DNA of 64,000 nt, from assembly GCA_003342895.1 (NCBI GenBank), contig PTFA01000160.1, forward strand, positions 784,849-848,848, in the 5' to 3' direction. Origin of the DNA: Casuarius casuarius (Eukaryota > Chordata > Aves > Casuariiformes > Casuariidae). Shown here in pieces: positions 25,561 to 37,659 of this stretch; position 1 is the first letter of the stretch, and each line of letters opens with the position of its first letter. The notes under the pieces were generated by a model that saw nothing but the letters and a program-made list of their open reading frames with translations, did no database searches and had not been told where the DNA came from. The position numbers and the translations under genes are program-made.

Positions 25561-26689
25561 GCTGCTCTTTCCCATCCCTGCCCCTCCAGCGTCGCCACCC
25601 TCTCTACGCTTTCACGAGTTATCTATTTATTTTCTTAACGTGATAACGCTGTCCTTACAAAGCACTCTGCACCTAAGGCACTCAGCGCTTCAGCAGCGAG
25701 AGCAGGAGTCAGCCCCGTCTTGCAGCGGGAAGCCGCTGTCAAGCAAACGGCTCCGAGTCGCGCGGCGAGGCGCTGCGAAACGTGCAAATGGCGCCTTTCT
25801 GCCCTCGTAACATGGAGCTCGCACCATGCCACCCCTTAGGAGCACGGGCAGGTGCGTGTCCTCCCTCCGCAGAGCTTACCGCACTCCCGCTCCCTCCTTG
25901 CAGGACGTTTTGCTGCCGACGGTGGCTCCGGGAATGCTGCCGGCTCCGTCCTCCCTCGTGCCGGTAACGGCCGGGTCCCGGCGCGTGAGGTTTCCCCTCT
26001 GTCTTTACTGACATCTGCAGCCCAGATTAGTGTTGATGAAGCTGGGCGTGAAACCCAGGGGGGTCTGAGTCGACCTCCTCCTCCTCCTCCCAGCATTGCT
26101 GTCCCTTGAGGGATGTGTTCCCAAGGCCCTGTGGTTATGCTAATGATGCTGATGAATATTCAGGCGATTGCCGCAGGCACAGGGTCGCCTGCTGAGCAGA
26201 GCTCCAGCTTGGGTTGGGTTGTGGGGACATTAACTTGTGTGGGACTGAGGGATGGAGATAAACTATCCGTGGAAGGAAAAACTGATGAAGAAGGATGTGA
26301 GGATACAAGCTAAGCGGGTAGTTGGGCTCAGCAAGCTGCTGAAATGCATGGAGGGAGTATGTCCCCTCAGCAGGATGGGGAAAGTGGGAAGGGAGGCAAA
26401 AACATTACAGCCTTCAAGCAGTTTAACTCAAGAATGGAGATTCTGTTCATACAGTCCCAGCTGGTGCACTTTTTATTTTATCTTCCAAGTTCTTGCAAGA
26501 CCGAGAGGACTGGTTGCGTGGGTAGATATCGTTACCACCGTTGTTCTGAAATGGGAAGCTGCTGAGACCAGCTGGGCCATGGGGAGTAAAGGGACCATAG
26601 GAATAACTTTGCCAAAAAACTACGTCCCTTCCTTTTATCTGCCTTTGTGCTGAAAGATGATGCGGTGCTGTCAAACATGGTGATCAGAA

Positions 26690-27960
26690 AAGGGTCGTCG
26701 AACAGTGTTCTGGATTAAGCTGCCAGTCAGAGGGACCAGGTGGTATTCATCCAAGGATTGACTGCACTTACCCTTAAGTGGCTGAGCTGCTAACAAGATG
26801 TAATCCGTCATTAAAATCAAATGCTGTATCAGTGGTTGGCAGGTAGCCAATATCGTGTTTACCATTAAAGGTATTAGGAATGATCCTGAGAATTATAGAC
26901 CAATGCGCATTACTTTAGAACCAGGTAAATAATTTGATGAAATTGGCCATGAAGATTAGTTTGCTACGTGCGTGTGGTAGAGTAGGAACTAACTGTCATA
27001 AGTTTTGATGAAGGAAGCAAACTAGGGGGAAGAGCTAACTTTCTGCATGTGAATCTTGGGCTAAAAGGCAAATTTCATGAAATGTCTCCCAGGAATCTAC
27101 TAAGTAAAGTCTGAGGAAATGAGATTTGTCTTAGGACGTGAATTGACTGAAGAAAGGATGGAGAGGTGAAATAGTCAATTCTGGTTATTATTCAGGATGA
27201 CTGTATCCTTACCATGTTGAGGCCTTTATGACCTGGAGGAAAGAGCGAGCAGTTGTGAAGGCAGAAATTGCAGAAGCGAAGGTGGGATTGGGAGACTGGG
27301 TGACACGGCAGCAGGTGAAACATGCAGAAGACAAGAGCAAGGTAATGCACATGCAAAACAACCGTCCTAATCATTCATGCACGCGGACCTGAGATTAGCT
27401 GGAGCTCCCGTGGGAGAAGCTGTAAGCTGCTGTTATGAATAGCTGAAAAATATCTCTTTGAGCAGCTGAGGCCAAAGGAGTGAACGAGATATTAGGCTTT
27501 TTTCAAGAAAGACTTACCTGAAATTGCTGCATTCTGTTCTGATCGCCTCATCTCAAAAGGGATATAGCAGAAATAGAAGAGGTCTGTAGCAGGGCAATGA
27601 AAATAATTATACACAGATTAGCAGAAAAAAAGATTGAGGGCTTAAGGCAACTAATAATAGCGGGGGACATGAAAGAAGTGAGATCATGAAACTATGGTGA
27701 ATTGCATGCTCCTATTTACATTTTCTCTCGGCGAGGAACAACTTGACCGAACAAACGAGAAAGCCACAGATACTGATGGGAGGTGAGGGAGAGAGGGAAC
27801 CTCTTCATTCAATGTGTAATTATCTTCCTGCCATAGGATATCTTTGTCCGCAAGAATTTCACAAGAGTCAAAAAAAATCAGATTGTAATAATGCTAGTAG
27901 TTACAAAAGGATGTTGTATCAATCTTCCTGCTGGAGCATGCAAGCTGGCCTCTGGAAATA
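26690..27960 (+). mobile_element. CR1-class (L3-like) LINE relic, decayed reverse transcriptase
   Basis: Several CR1 reverse-transcriptase landmarks appear in the right order on the + strand. GPGGIHPRI is at 26733-26759. VANIVFTIKGIRNDPENYRP is encoded from 26843, and the frame reads on to NYRPMRITLEPGK, ending at 26929 (family: NYRPVSLTSVPGK). The aggtaatgcacat segment, conserved in the family, is at 27340-27353. About 27545-27640 matches the SPHLKKDI...LE.VQRRATKMI part. Frames shift between these blocks and stop codons are frequent, so it is an inactive old copy. The 3' end is blurred; the family's terminal repeat is not seen. Confidence 0.85.
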
Positions 27961-30769
27961 GTGCGTAGGAGCATGATTTTCTCATGCAAGCCCCCTTTCC
28001 TGCCTGGTCGTGCTGTTCGCTGGTAGTTTGCTTTGTTGTTCTTGCACCTCCCTTTGAAACAGATCTGGGCACCGTCAGTGTGCTTGGAATTAGGAGGGCC
28101 ATGGGGTTAGGTAGGTACACAATTGCTGTGCGTTAATTTTACTTGGCTTTTGAGACATAAAGAAATGAGTTGCAAGGCAAGAGCTGCCAGCTCTGGAGCT
28201 ATGCTTTGTATCCGCTGAGCCAGTGGGCACCGCTATCAGCGTAGCTCTATTTTAGCCTGCAGGTTATTTTATAGCACAGAAGAACCTGTCCCTTTTCTCC
28301 ATAAAAAGGGAAACGTGATGTTCTCAAATCAGGCTATAGCTTATTGTACAATCGTTCCCATGTAGCTTGCTCTAAAATTTGTTAGTGCTGTTTGACTTCT
28401 GCCACAGCAGCGGTGGTGCAAAGGTGCCACTAAAGTAAGGTTCCAGTATTTGCTACCAGCCCCTTGGTTTATCTGACTTGGTGAAAATAAACGTTCGTCA
28501 AGATGGAGAAGGCTGGGCTTTATGGTAGCGGCTTTGGAGGGAGCCTTCGTTAGTTAGAGATTTAACATTTCTGTAGCATAAGGTTTTTGGAGGATTCCTC
28601 CAGGGATAGGATTAATTTCTTTCAGCCAGTGGCTGTACGTCCTGGGCAGAGGGAAGTATTCTAATGTGGAAACTTATGTGAAATATTAATGTTAGGTTCC
28701 AGAAGAGTAAATAAGAATGAGGCAGAAGGAGGAAGGCTTTTAATTTTCTGGCTGTGTGGTTGGACGTCACTGAAGATTTCACGGACTCCATACTTTGCAG
28801 AAACATTTTTCAGAAGAACACACTGAGCTTGTGCATGGGGTTTCGAGTTTTATTTACTGAGTCTTTTTGGTTTACGCCACTATTGGCTCTTTCCTTTCTG
28901 TTTTTGATTTTTTGCCATGTGGGGCCTATTTCATAACCGATGTGAGCTTTGGCAGTTTGCAAGAGCCGTATTAATGGTGTAGGATATTGAGTATTAGGCA
29001 GTCACCTGCATCTGGACGTTGCGGTAGATCCGTCACGCTCCTGTGGCTTCTGATTTTGATGTTTCCAATTGAAAGCACTGATATACTTTGCTGGAAAATC
29101 CTGTGGTTTCTGTGCGTAGTGTAGGATGTGAAATCTCGAGGACTGGCCAGCACCCTTCACCTGTACGTTTGCAGCTGTTACACTCTTAATAAAACCTGTC
29201 TTGTATTTGCTCTTTTTTCATACTTTGAGAACTAAGGAAAAGAACAAAACTCTGAAGTAAGCTAATGTGCTTTATTAGTATAGCAAGCTATTTTAACATT
29301 GTCTTCAGCTACTGGAACACTAGAAATATGCCTAGGTTTGGCATACTAGAAAATGCCATATGTAAACTGGTTGTTGCTGTCCTCCTTTCGCAATGCATTG
29401 CTCTTCCAGGCCTCAAGCGTCTGCGCAGCCCTTAATGCTAAAAGTAGATGTCCTCCATGTAAGCTATAGTTATTTTTGAATTTCTTTGAAGAAAACAGCA
29501 TTTAGCATATGTCATCTTGTATGTATGTCAGAATTAATGCGTTAGAGTATCTTACTCAAGGAGGAGGTCATCGTTGAACATTGTTCTATTTTCTGCACAG
29601 CCTGAAACGCAGTAAGATGCACTTTGTTTCTCAGGCATGGGGAAACGTGATGCTTGCACCAAAGATTTGTGTAGTTTACATGATTCACCGTGTGTCTGGG
29701 TTAGGGAGATAGGCTGTTTGAAAGTGTGTTAACACATTCTTTTAAAAAATATTTTCAAACAAGTTGCTGGTCGTGTTCTCCCTAAGGAAGAGTTGGATGA
29801 CTACTGAAGTGTCTCTGAAGGTGCTAGATATCTTATCTGCACAACGCGAGTGTCTGAAACTAATGTTTTAAGCGTATTAGCTAGCGCGTTTTAAAACATG
29901 ACCTAATTTGCTAGTCTGTACCTGCCCACACAGAGAGAGACGTCTGCGCTGCCTGCGTGCGTGGAGGAGCAGCACAAGCAACTCGCCCAACGCAAGTCCT
30001 TTGCACAGCCTAACTCCCATGGTTTTGTTTCTTGCTCCTTGTTGTTGGGTTTATTGAGCTTTTAGCAAGCCAGGGTCCTCACACGAGTTAAACGGGACGT
30101 CCTGCGTGGCTTGGTTCAAAGCCTCACNTCCAAGCCAGGCACGCGGCTTGGACGAGGCCACGAGCTCCGCTGTCCGTCGTGGTCTGCGTGTGACGGAAAC
30201 CCCNATGGCTTGAGAAGTTCCTTGGTGGGGAAGGTGTGATACAGGCCAGATCTGGAGGGCAGAGGGCTTGCGTTTGTGCGGGTGGTCGGGCTCGGTCCCC
30301 ACCTTCTCCACCAGCCTCCATAGGGCTGGTTCCCTTTGAAGCTGAGGCTTGAACTTAGCTGCTGATGGAGGGTGTCATCCGCCTAGTTTGCTCTGGTTCC
30401 CCGGTGCAAGAGCGTATTTCTCCCTTGCATTGCAGCTACCTGGGAGGGTGCAACTTCTTTCTGCCTCTCTCCACTCCAGGTTTCCCTTTCTTCTCTGTAC
30501 GTGGAGCCTGTCAGGAGCAGGTTTGTGCCCCCCAGGCTGGTGTGGGACCGAGAGGATGGAGGCAGCAAGCGCTGCGAGGTTCATCTTAAGTTGCTTTAGG
30601 AATATGCTGATGCTGCAGAATCAGAATTGCTTAAACTCTTGCCTAGATTCAGCACGGTGAAACAAAGGGTATGACCCATCAGTTAATTCTCCCGGGTAGC
30701 CCGGCTGCATATTTTGAGGGATTATCCACCATCACCCAGTTCCTCTCCCATTGCATGGCCTCGGTGATG

Positions 30770-32000
30770 CCAGGCCAGGCGCGGCGAAGCCCGACACCGG
30801 GCGCTCGNGCAGCCGGGGACTCGGAAAGGCAGGCGTTGCACCCGTGCCGCTTGGCAAGGCCCCGCTCCAGCTTTTTGGGTCACAGAGCCAGAGCGCGGCA
30901 GCCCCCGGGCCGGCTCCCCCGCGCCGCCGGGGCCTGGGGGCTCCCTGGGGGCAGCGCCGCGGGGAAAGGCTGCTCTTTAATTTAAGTTTCTCCGCTCAGG
31001 CATCTCCGGCTCCCAGAGGCCCACTGCCAACAGAGCTCTCCTTGTTTACCCAACTCGGAGGAATCGGTTTACAAGGCTCACAAATACCCTTTTCACCTTT
31101 CCCATCAGAAAACACCTCCCGAAACAATGAGGAAATTGGACGCTGCCACCCGATAGCTCCCGAGGAACCTGCAGAGCGAGGAATTCGCTAAGCAAACAGG
31201 CTTCTGTGCGCGGGGCGCCCCGCGCCGGGCCGGCCTCCGCGGGCGGTGGGGAGGCCGGCGGGGAGGCTCGGCACGGCCCGGCCTCCGCGGGAGGCTCTGC
31301 CCCGTTACCAGGGCTGCCCAAAACCCCGTCTAGGGGCTTCAAGCGGCCGGAGCTGCCGTGGGTGGAGGCCGCGCTCCAGCGAGCCGGGCGGCCTCCTGCC
31401 CCGAGACCCTGGGGGTGAGGAAGTTTCTTAGCCCTCTCTTGTGGTTGCGAGGCTCCGTCTCGCAAAGTGCTCGAGATTTTCCCGATAAAAAGGAGGCCCG
31501 GCCGAGCAGAGCGCGGTTCCCGATTCTCATCGGTTTTAAGTGCCTGCCTGTTTTTGCGGTGACTTGGGCTCTTTCAGTTAAAGCCTTAAGACTTGAGGGC
31601 AGAAGGAGGTCTGTCTGTGCAGCACCCCATGCTTTCACGGGCCCTTAAAACTTTTCCTTCCTCTGACGCAAGTTTGGCCCCAAAAAGGGTCCGAGGGGCT
31701 GCACGAGCAGCACCCGACAGGCTGGGGCCGCGTTGCTCACGGTGGTGGTGGCTGGAGGCATTAGGTGGTCAGCGAGCGTCCGCGCCGAGGTGCGTGCGGA
31801 CGGGGGGGAAAGGCAGGACGCTGCAGCCCTCCTTGCGTTCTGCCCTCGTTCGGTTCGTGGGTTCGAACCTCCCTCCGGCCGCGTCGCAGGAGGCTGCTGC
31901 TCTCGTCACCTGCCTTCAGCGCCGGCACAGCGGTCCTCTGCGTCTGCCCTCTTCCCGCGGCCCCGTTGCTGCCAGGGAGGCTGGTCGCTGCGCGTGTAGG
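30770..32000. promoter_or_regulatory. CpG-dense block (candidate CpG island) in intron 1
   Basis: CG density is high at about 30780-30965, 31200-31410 and 31680-31990, with a drop between. It lies 5-6 kb upstream of exon 2. No promoter motif can be assigned. Confidence 0.35.
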
Positions 32001-32683
32001 TAAACTGCCACCTCTGCTGCCCTTTCCCCCTGTGCTGAATGTTGGTGTTCACCTTTGGAAGGGTTTTGAGATGAAGGATGCTACAAATGGAGAGCTGGTG
32101 TCCGTACGGCAGTTCCGCAGCGTGGTCTCCTCCTTTAAAAAACCCCGTCGCGGTTGAACAAGACCTGGGTGGGAGCACCAGTGTAAACAGAAATACCCAG
32201 AAAGTGCNGCGCTCGTCTTGCAGAAGGTGGTTGCTGAAAAATGTGTGTGACGCTGTTTGCTCCCGCGGTCTTAGGAATAAGAGTAAGCGAGTGTCCTGCC
32301 AGGCTGGAGCCAGGCGGCTTGGAGATGCTCGGAAGCCATCTGGACACCGTGCTGGCANCGTGCTCTAGGTGACCCTGCTTGAGCGGGCGGCTGGACAAGA
32401 TGCTCTCCAACGGTCCCCGCCGACCGCGGTGGTCCGCGGGCTCCCTCGGGCGCTGGAGGATGGTGTCTGCCGGCGGTGCAAGGGGGGACTCGCAGCGAAA
32501 GGCGCTGGGCGCTGCGGGTGCTGGGTCCCCTCTCGCTGGGTGCCAGCTTTGCCTGCAAGGAGCCCTGGGGACCGGCTCCTGCGTCTCCCTTGTGCCATGT
32601 CCCCGAGCGCCTGGCCGCTAGGAAAGGGTCCGGCGACCCTGTGCACGGGGGGAGGCAGCTGGGGGCACTCGCGGCTCTGCGCG

Positions 32684-32716
32684 CCCTCCCAGTCCCTCCC
32701 AGTCCCTCCCAGTCCC
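32684..32716. repeat. 10-bp tandem repeat (agtccctccc)
   Basis: The unit agtccctccc occurs at 32691 and 32701, flanked by partial copies at 32684 and 32711. Confidence 0.9.
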
Positions 32717-35700
32717 AGCGGCGCCGGGGGAGGAGAGGCTCCGGGGGCTCGCTGCCCTCTCGGGATCAGGCTCTGTCACCGGCTCGCTCGCACCTCGGGA
32801 GCCGGCTTGCGCTTGCCGGAGCCGTCTGAAATAGGTGTTTAAGTGGGTTATNACTTCAAGCAGCAGCCGCCCCCCTTCCCGACGCTTTGCCGGTCTGCCG
32901 TATCCCGATTTAAGTCGTGTATCAAACTGCGCCCCGAAGTGCTGCAGCATGCAGGTGCCAGGCACAGTTTCCTCGTTAAGGCTGAATTGCGTTTTGATTC
33001 CCCCCTCCCCGCCCTTAAAGCGGGGAAATCAGCTCCTTTGTTAGGTGTGNAGAACAGAGCAGATCCTTCCCGAGCTGCGCGTGTGCTCCTAGGGCACAAT
33101 GAGTTTCCTGATTAATTTGGAAGTAGATCTGTTCATTCTTTCCAGTTAACATTAATTTGAAGATGTGTCCTTGTAAAGACAAGTCACCTTGTGTCGGAGT
33201 GTAATTTTTTTGCCTTCAGTGGTCCCTTTGAATCGAAATTTCCCGTACAGAAAACGTGCTGTAGCAGTGTACGCAGGCTGCTTCTGGAGGTGTTTGGATG
33301 CTTCCTTTTCTCTGCTGCTGTCGTGATGGATGTTTTCCACCTCCCTCTTCTGTTCCTGGAGAAGTGTCCTCTTTGGTGATGGGGACCGTTTTCAGTCTCC
33401 TGTAGGATGGTGGTCACAAGCCATTGCTTGTGACAAAGCAAAATTTGGGCCAAAAAATCGTGATGTATGGTGAAGAGTTCAGAGAGCAATGCAAGATATT
33501 TTGACGGCGTGCACTTCAGGAGTTTCTTATCGTTGCTAATGCCGTACACCCTCTTAGCTCAGAAACGGCCCTACTGTTAGAGAAGAGAGGGNGTGCAGCG
33601 AGGGGGAAACGGAGGAGAAGGAGTCAGGGAATTGGAGGACAAAGGGTGGATGTGCGCGCAGGAATGCCGCTGGCAGGAAGCCGCGGCTGGAGGGTGCGCG
33701 TTGTCGAGGCCGCGGTGGTCGGTGATGCAAAGCAGATACCAGCCTCGTCCTCCTAATCAGCGTGTCCTACCGGGAGAGCGGGCTGTGGGCGGAACTGGGA
33801 AAGCTGCTCCTGGAAGTTGAAAGCGTAAGAGCATATCCAAACCCCCCTTGGAGCTGGGTGTCTGCGTGTCGTGAGAAAGGCTGCGTGCCTCAGCTGATAG
33901 CTGTTTCTTGCTTGAAGCTCACGTATGAAATTTGAAAAATGCTCCTGGGCTAATTCCCAGGCAAAAAAACTGTGTGCTTATAAAGCTAAGGCTAAATGTT
34001 CATAGAAGAAAACTGGTTTATAATTGTATCCTNAAAATAAATAAAACACACACAGACCTTGGTTCTGAATCATACAAGATTAAGAAGTGCCAGGAGGATA
34101 TAATGTTTGGATGTTCCCAGCTGTGTTCCTGTGACCGCTTTATGTTCCCTCCCATCCCCATGTTTTTCCAGTCCTCCTGTGCTTAAAAATCAACCTGACC
34201 TTATCCAAGACCACACGGACTGNTATGCCGTGAACGCTGGTTGGTGTCATGTGCACCGATAGGTTTGCGAGGGTTGGAGATGCCCCGTTGGCCAGAGCGG
34301 CTGTGGTGGCTCCGGTGGCGTTGAGATGGAAGGCGGATGGGAGCTTCCTCTGCTCGCCCGGGAATTGCGAGACATCTGCTTCGCTTGTTTGCGGCTTCCT
34401 CTTTGGCATCGCTCGGGCAGGAGGGAGCCAGCGGAGGCCGAGGAGGGAATTTGAGTCACTTGGGAGTTCTTTGCCAGAAAACGTCTGACTCAGCCCGACT
34501 GTGGAGAAACGAACGTGGGATTCAGCTGCCTCTCGGGGTGGGAACGTGTGAGCGAGCGTGCAAGCGCTTACTTGCGCGGCGTGTCTGTGGCCTCTCTCAG
34601 GGCGGGGATGGTGAGCAAGGGGAGGGAGGGGCAGGGGCTTCTCTGCCTCTGCTGAACGTCTCCCGGGATTGCGTCAGGGCGCGGGTCGTGGGTGGGGGAA
34701 GCCTTTATTGCGTGTAACGCTTTGGAAATGGTATTTTGGCAAACGGCCAGGTGACCTAGTTGGTAGCGTAGAGGCAGAGCGCGGCTCATCTGCCAGAAGC
34801 GCTGGGGTGGAGCGGGGCTGCATCGCGCGCTGTNCGAGCCGCTGAAAATGAGCACAGTAAAGTCGTTTTGCTGCTTTCCATTGTGCTCGGTGTTTGGTCC
34901 TCGCAGGCCGAGAGCTTGGTCGCTCAGGAGTTAAGTCTCCTGCTCTTTTATGAGGTTACTGTGTAGCCTTGTTCCCAAAGTCGTGACTTTTATGAAACTT
35001 AATTACTTCCCGCAAGCTTACATGGCAAAGGTGCAGCTACTGAGCTGGTACGTGCTGCTGGTATCGAAATTGGAAGGATCCTATTCCCCTTTCAGCCGGG
35101 AGCCCCGGGGGAGGCGGTGGCTTCCTTCGGACCTGACCGGTGCCTGCGGAGCTGTGGCTGGCAAGTTCCTGCTCGCGCTTGCGGCTGAGTCGTAGCTCCT
35201 CCTGCGGGTGACCTGGCAGGAAGGACGGGGCAGATAACACACCTGAATTAAGCTCCTGAGTCTGGAGTGCTGTGGATAAAGGCAATATTACCTGCCGTCC
35301 CTGTGCCTTGCTTCATCTTGTCGAGCTGGCTGAGGGCAAGAGCTAGGGCTGCTCCGCTCTGACCCACTGGGCTGGAAGAGAGGGGCAGGTGATGTCTGTG
35401 CTGGCTGCCTCTTCCCGTACTACAGCTTAACCTGAACTTCGGAGTCCTTGCCCAGGGCATCAGGGTGTGTGTGGGCTCGGGCCCCACCTCCCGCGCTTGT
35501 CGTCTTGGAGCCTGCTCTGTAAATCTGGAGCTCATGCAACGAGAGGCCTGAAGCCTGGGCTGCTTGCGCTCTGGTTTCAGCTCCTTGGCTTCTTGCTAAG
35601 ACTTGTGTGAGAGCCACGGAGCAGGTTGGTCTTGTATGTTTGATCTCGTTTCCNTGGTGCCTGTAGTCTCAGGCTGTGCAGCTGCCTCTGGGGAGAAGAG

Positions 35701-36834
35701 GACCTGGTGGCTCTGCTCCCCCGGAGCTGAGCGTGATTACTGTTGGAGCGGGTGATGTGGGGACTGGTAGCGTCTGAGAGGCGGAGGAGAGCCACAGATG
35801 TACAGCCTGTTGAGGCACGCACTCTTCAGTCTTCACAGTGCCCAAATTATGTCAGAGAGCTGCAGCGAGATAACTTTGCAGTAACATCCATTCCCACGCT
35901 GCCTTGCCTCAAGAGTGCATTACACTGCTTACATCAAAGTAGATACTCTGCTGCTTCTCTCCGTGTTGCCCCAATTCTCTGTGTCTCACTGAAAAAATAT
36001 CAGTGTTGCTCTACAATAATGAAATCTGAATGTAATTATCAACGTATTGCCTTCCTTCCCTTCCCTTAGTAATGCCCTGCCTTCCAGCCCCAAATAGCTT
36101 TCATCCCTCCTTGCTCTTCTCCATCCGGTCCTCCCACGCTCCTGGGCATACCGTTGAGCTGTGGCAACCACTGTGTTGGTAAAAGTTGTCCTGCTAGATA
36201 CTTTCTTTCCCTTTCCATTTAAGGACAGGAATCCCANGGGCAACTGGGGTGTGGACGGGATCCCTCCCCACCCTTGGGTTGTCAGGACTTCTCCCTGTGC
36301 CAAGTCATCTCCTGTCGCTGCAGGAGGCCCATGACCTGGGTGTCAAGCATGGCAGCTTGGGCAGAGCGGTGGAGTTACCCAAGAGCCCAGGTTGCGGCAG
36401 GCTGTTTTAGTGAGGATGGCAGTGGGAAGATGCGATTCCCTCGCAGGCCCGTGTGCCTGCTAGCTGGTGGTGTTTCCAGGCGTGGGCCTGGGGAAGGTGA
36501 TCGCCTTCGTAGCAGCAGGAAGGTTGGGGAACAGGCATGAACCAAGGGAGCCCCTTTTTCTGCTGATCTGCAGCCTGCGCCGGCCCCTTGTGCACCCGGT
36601 GATGGTGGAGGAAGAGAAGAGCTTTCTTCTTGTGTCAAAAAACATTTTGTGGAGGGAAAACGGAGTTTCTGCCCGAAACAAATCGTGTGAAGCCGGGTAG
36701 CACAAAATCGGGGTTCGGCGTGGGGTGAAACGTGGGGGTGTTGTGTGACCTGCGCGGTTGCTGCCCGCGCAGCTCTGCTGCCGCGTTTGCACGCGTGCAC
36801 AACTGACGTCTTGCCCTCTCTCCTCTCCTTCCAG

Positions 36835-37112
36835 GTTCATGACGGGGAAAGGGCTGGTCATCTACCCGGAGATTGGGGATAAACTGGACATTATCTGCCC
36901 CAAGGCGGAGCCGTCCAAGCCTTACGAGTACTACAAGCTGTACCTGGTGAGGAAGGACCAGGCAGATGCCTGCAGCACCGTCATGGATCCCAACGTGCTG
37001 GTGACTTGCAATCGGCCCGAGCAGGAGATCCGCTTCACTATCAAGTTTCAGGAGTTCAGCCCCAACTACATGGGCCTGGAATTCAAAAGACAGCAGGATT
37101 ACTTCATTACAT
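36835..37112 (+). CDS. EFNB1: Ephrin-B1, exon 2 (most of the Eph-receptor-binding domain)
   Basis: This 278-nt exon encodes most of the extracellular ephrin domain of ephrin-B1, the membrane ligand of EphB receptors. A pyrimidine-rich acceptor ending ccttccag precedes 36835 and the donor gtgagt follows 37112. It enters with the last base of a split codon (Lys/Arg in the family) and leaves with the first base of a Ser codon. Visible family motifs are [20 protein letters not shown] near the start, [10 protein letters not shown], the [17 protein letters not shown] block, and the receptor-binding G-H loop [10 protein letters not shown]. Three of the four conserved ephrin-fold cysteines are here (DIICPK, DACSTV, VTCNRP); the fourth is in exon 3. 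Length and phase equal human exon 2 (c.129-406), where many craniofrontonasal syndrome mutations fall. FSPNYMG and the exon 5 tail favour EFNB1; EFNB2 has FSPNLWG. The frame is open throughout and no N falls in it. Confidence 0.97.
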
Positions 37113-37659
37113 GTGAGTCACCCTCCTCTTCCTCGCCGTCCCTGGAAGACGGGGGGTTTCGNGGGGCCGCGCTGGGCGCGAGCCGGCCGCCCCGCGGGAG
37201 GGTGCACCGGCCGCCTGGACAGCGTCGCCAGGCACTTGCTGCTGCCTCGGCTGGTGCTAATAGCTGACACGTATGGAAAATATTTCCCTGCTGGATGGGA
37301 GAGGGGAGAAGGGGGAGGGTGGCTGGTGCCAGGGGAGGAATGTGCTGCTGGCTTAGCGGATTGCTCGCCCTTATCTAGCCGGCGTGCCGTGCTCCTCGCT
37401 GTCCCTGCCCCGGACCCCGTCCCCGCGCAGCTTCGGGAGCAGGGAACGCTTTCTCCAGCTCAGATTAGACCTGGCGTGGAGGAGGAATGGATTTGTCCGT
37501 GTCTGAAGCATTTTTATGCTGTTGGAGCTTACGTTTGATACCAGCTCCNGAGTTTAGAGGTTATATGGGGCCTTTCTTCTAGAGCTCACCCTGGAACTGG
37601 GAAGATCTTGATGTAGCAGTAGGAACCTGGCGTAATAGTGACAAATTAACCGCTCAGCT

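Larger units (their letters stand above)
20061..26689. other. Intronic sequence, no gene seen
   Basis: Mixed intronic DNA with a pyrimidine tract at 20287-20323 that ends in cttttaacag and so mimics a splice acceptor. Other acceptor-like sites occur near 22629 and 25903. About 24.6-25.56 kb is CpG-dense. A (CTC)n run lies near 26077-26090. Nothing coding or repeat-derived was recognised with confidence. Confidence 0.45.
1..36834 (+). other. EFNB1: EFNB1 intron 1, 3' part (5' end outside window)
   Basis: All sequence before exon 2 is interpreted as intron 1. The first exon of the family ends with a Trp-Ser-...-Asn-Pro-Lys/Arg segment followed by a GT donor in phase 2. I looked for this on the + strand and did not find it, so exon 1 and the main promoter probably lie upstream of base 1. 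The intron would then be at least 36.8 kb. The alternative is that exon 1 lies in one of the CpG-dense blocks here but is too diverged or damaged by N bases to see. The acceptor at 36833-36834 is preceded by a 35-nt pyrimidine-rich stretch. Confidence 0.7.
27961..36834. other. Intronic sequence before exon 2, no gene seen
   Basis: About 28.0-29.95 kb is AT-rich with few open frames and includes an aataaa hexamer with a GT-rich follow-up at about 29188. About 30.77-32.0 kb and 32.34-32.83 kb are CpG-dense. A perfect 9-bp hairpin lies at 33413-33434. The last 2 kb leads into the exon 2 acceptor. No exon 1 candidate was found here. Confidence 0.45.

Noticed and set aside
31800..31885. ggttcgaacct, like a tRNA B box
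   Set aside because: No A box at the expected distance, and the flanking bases do not form a T stem or an acceptor stem.
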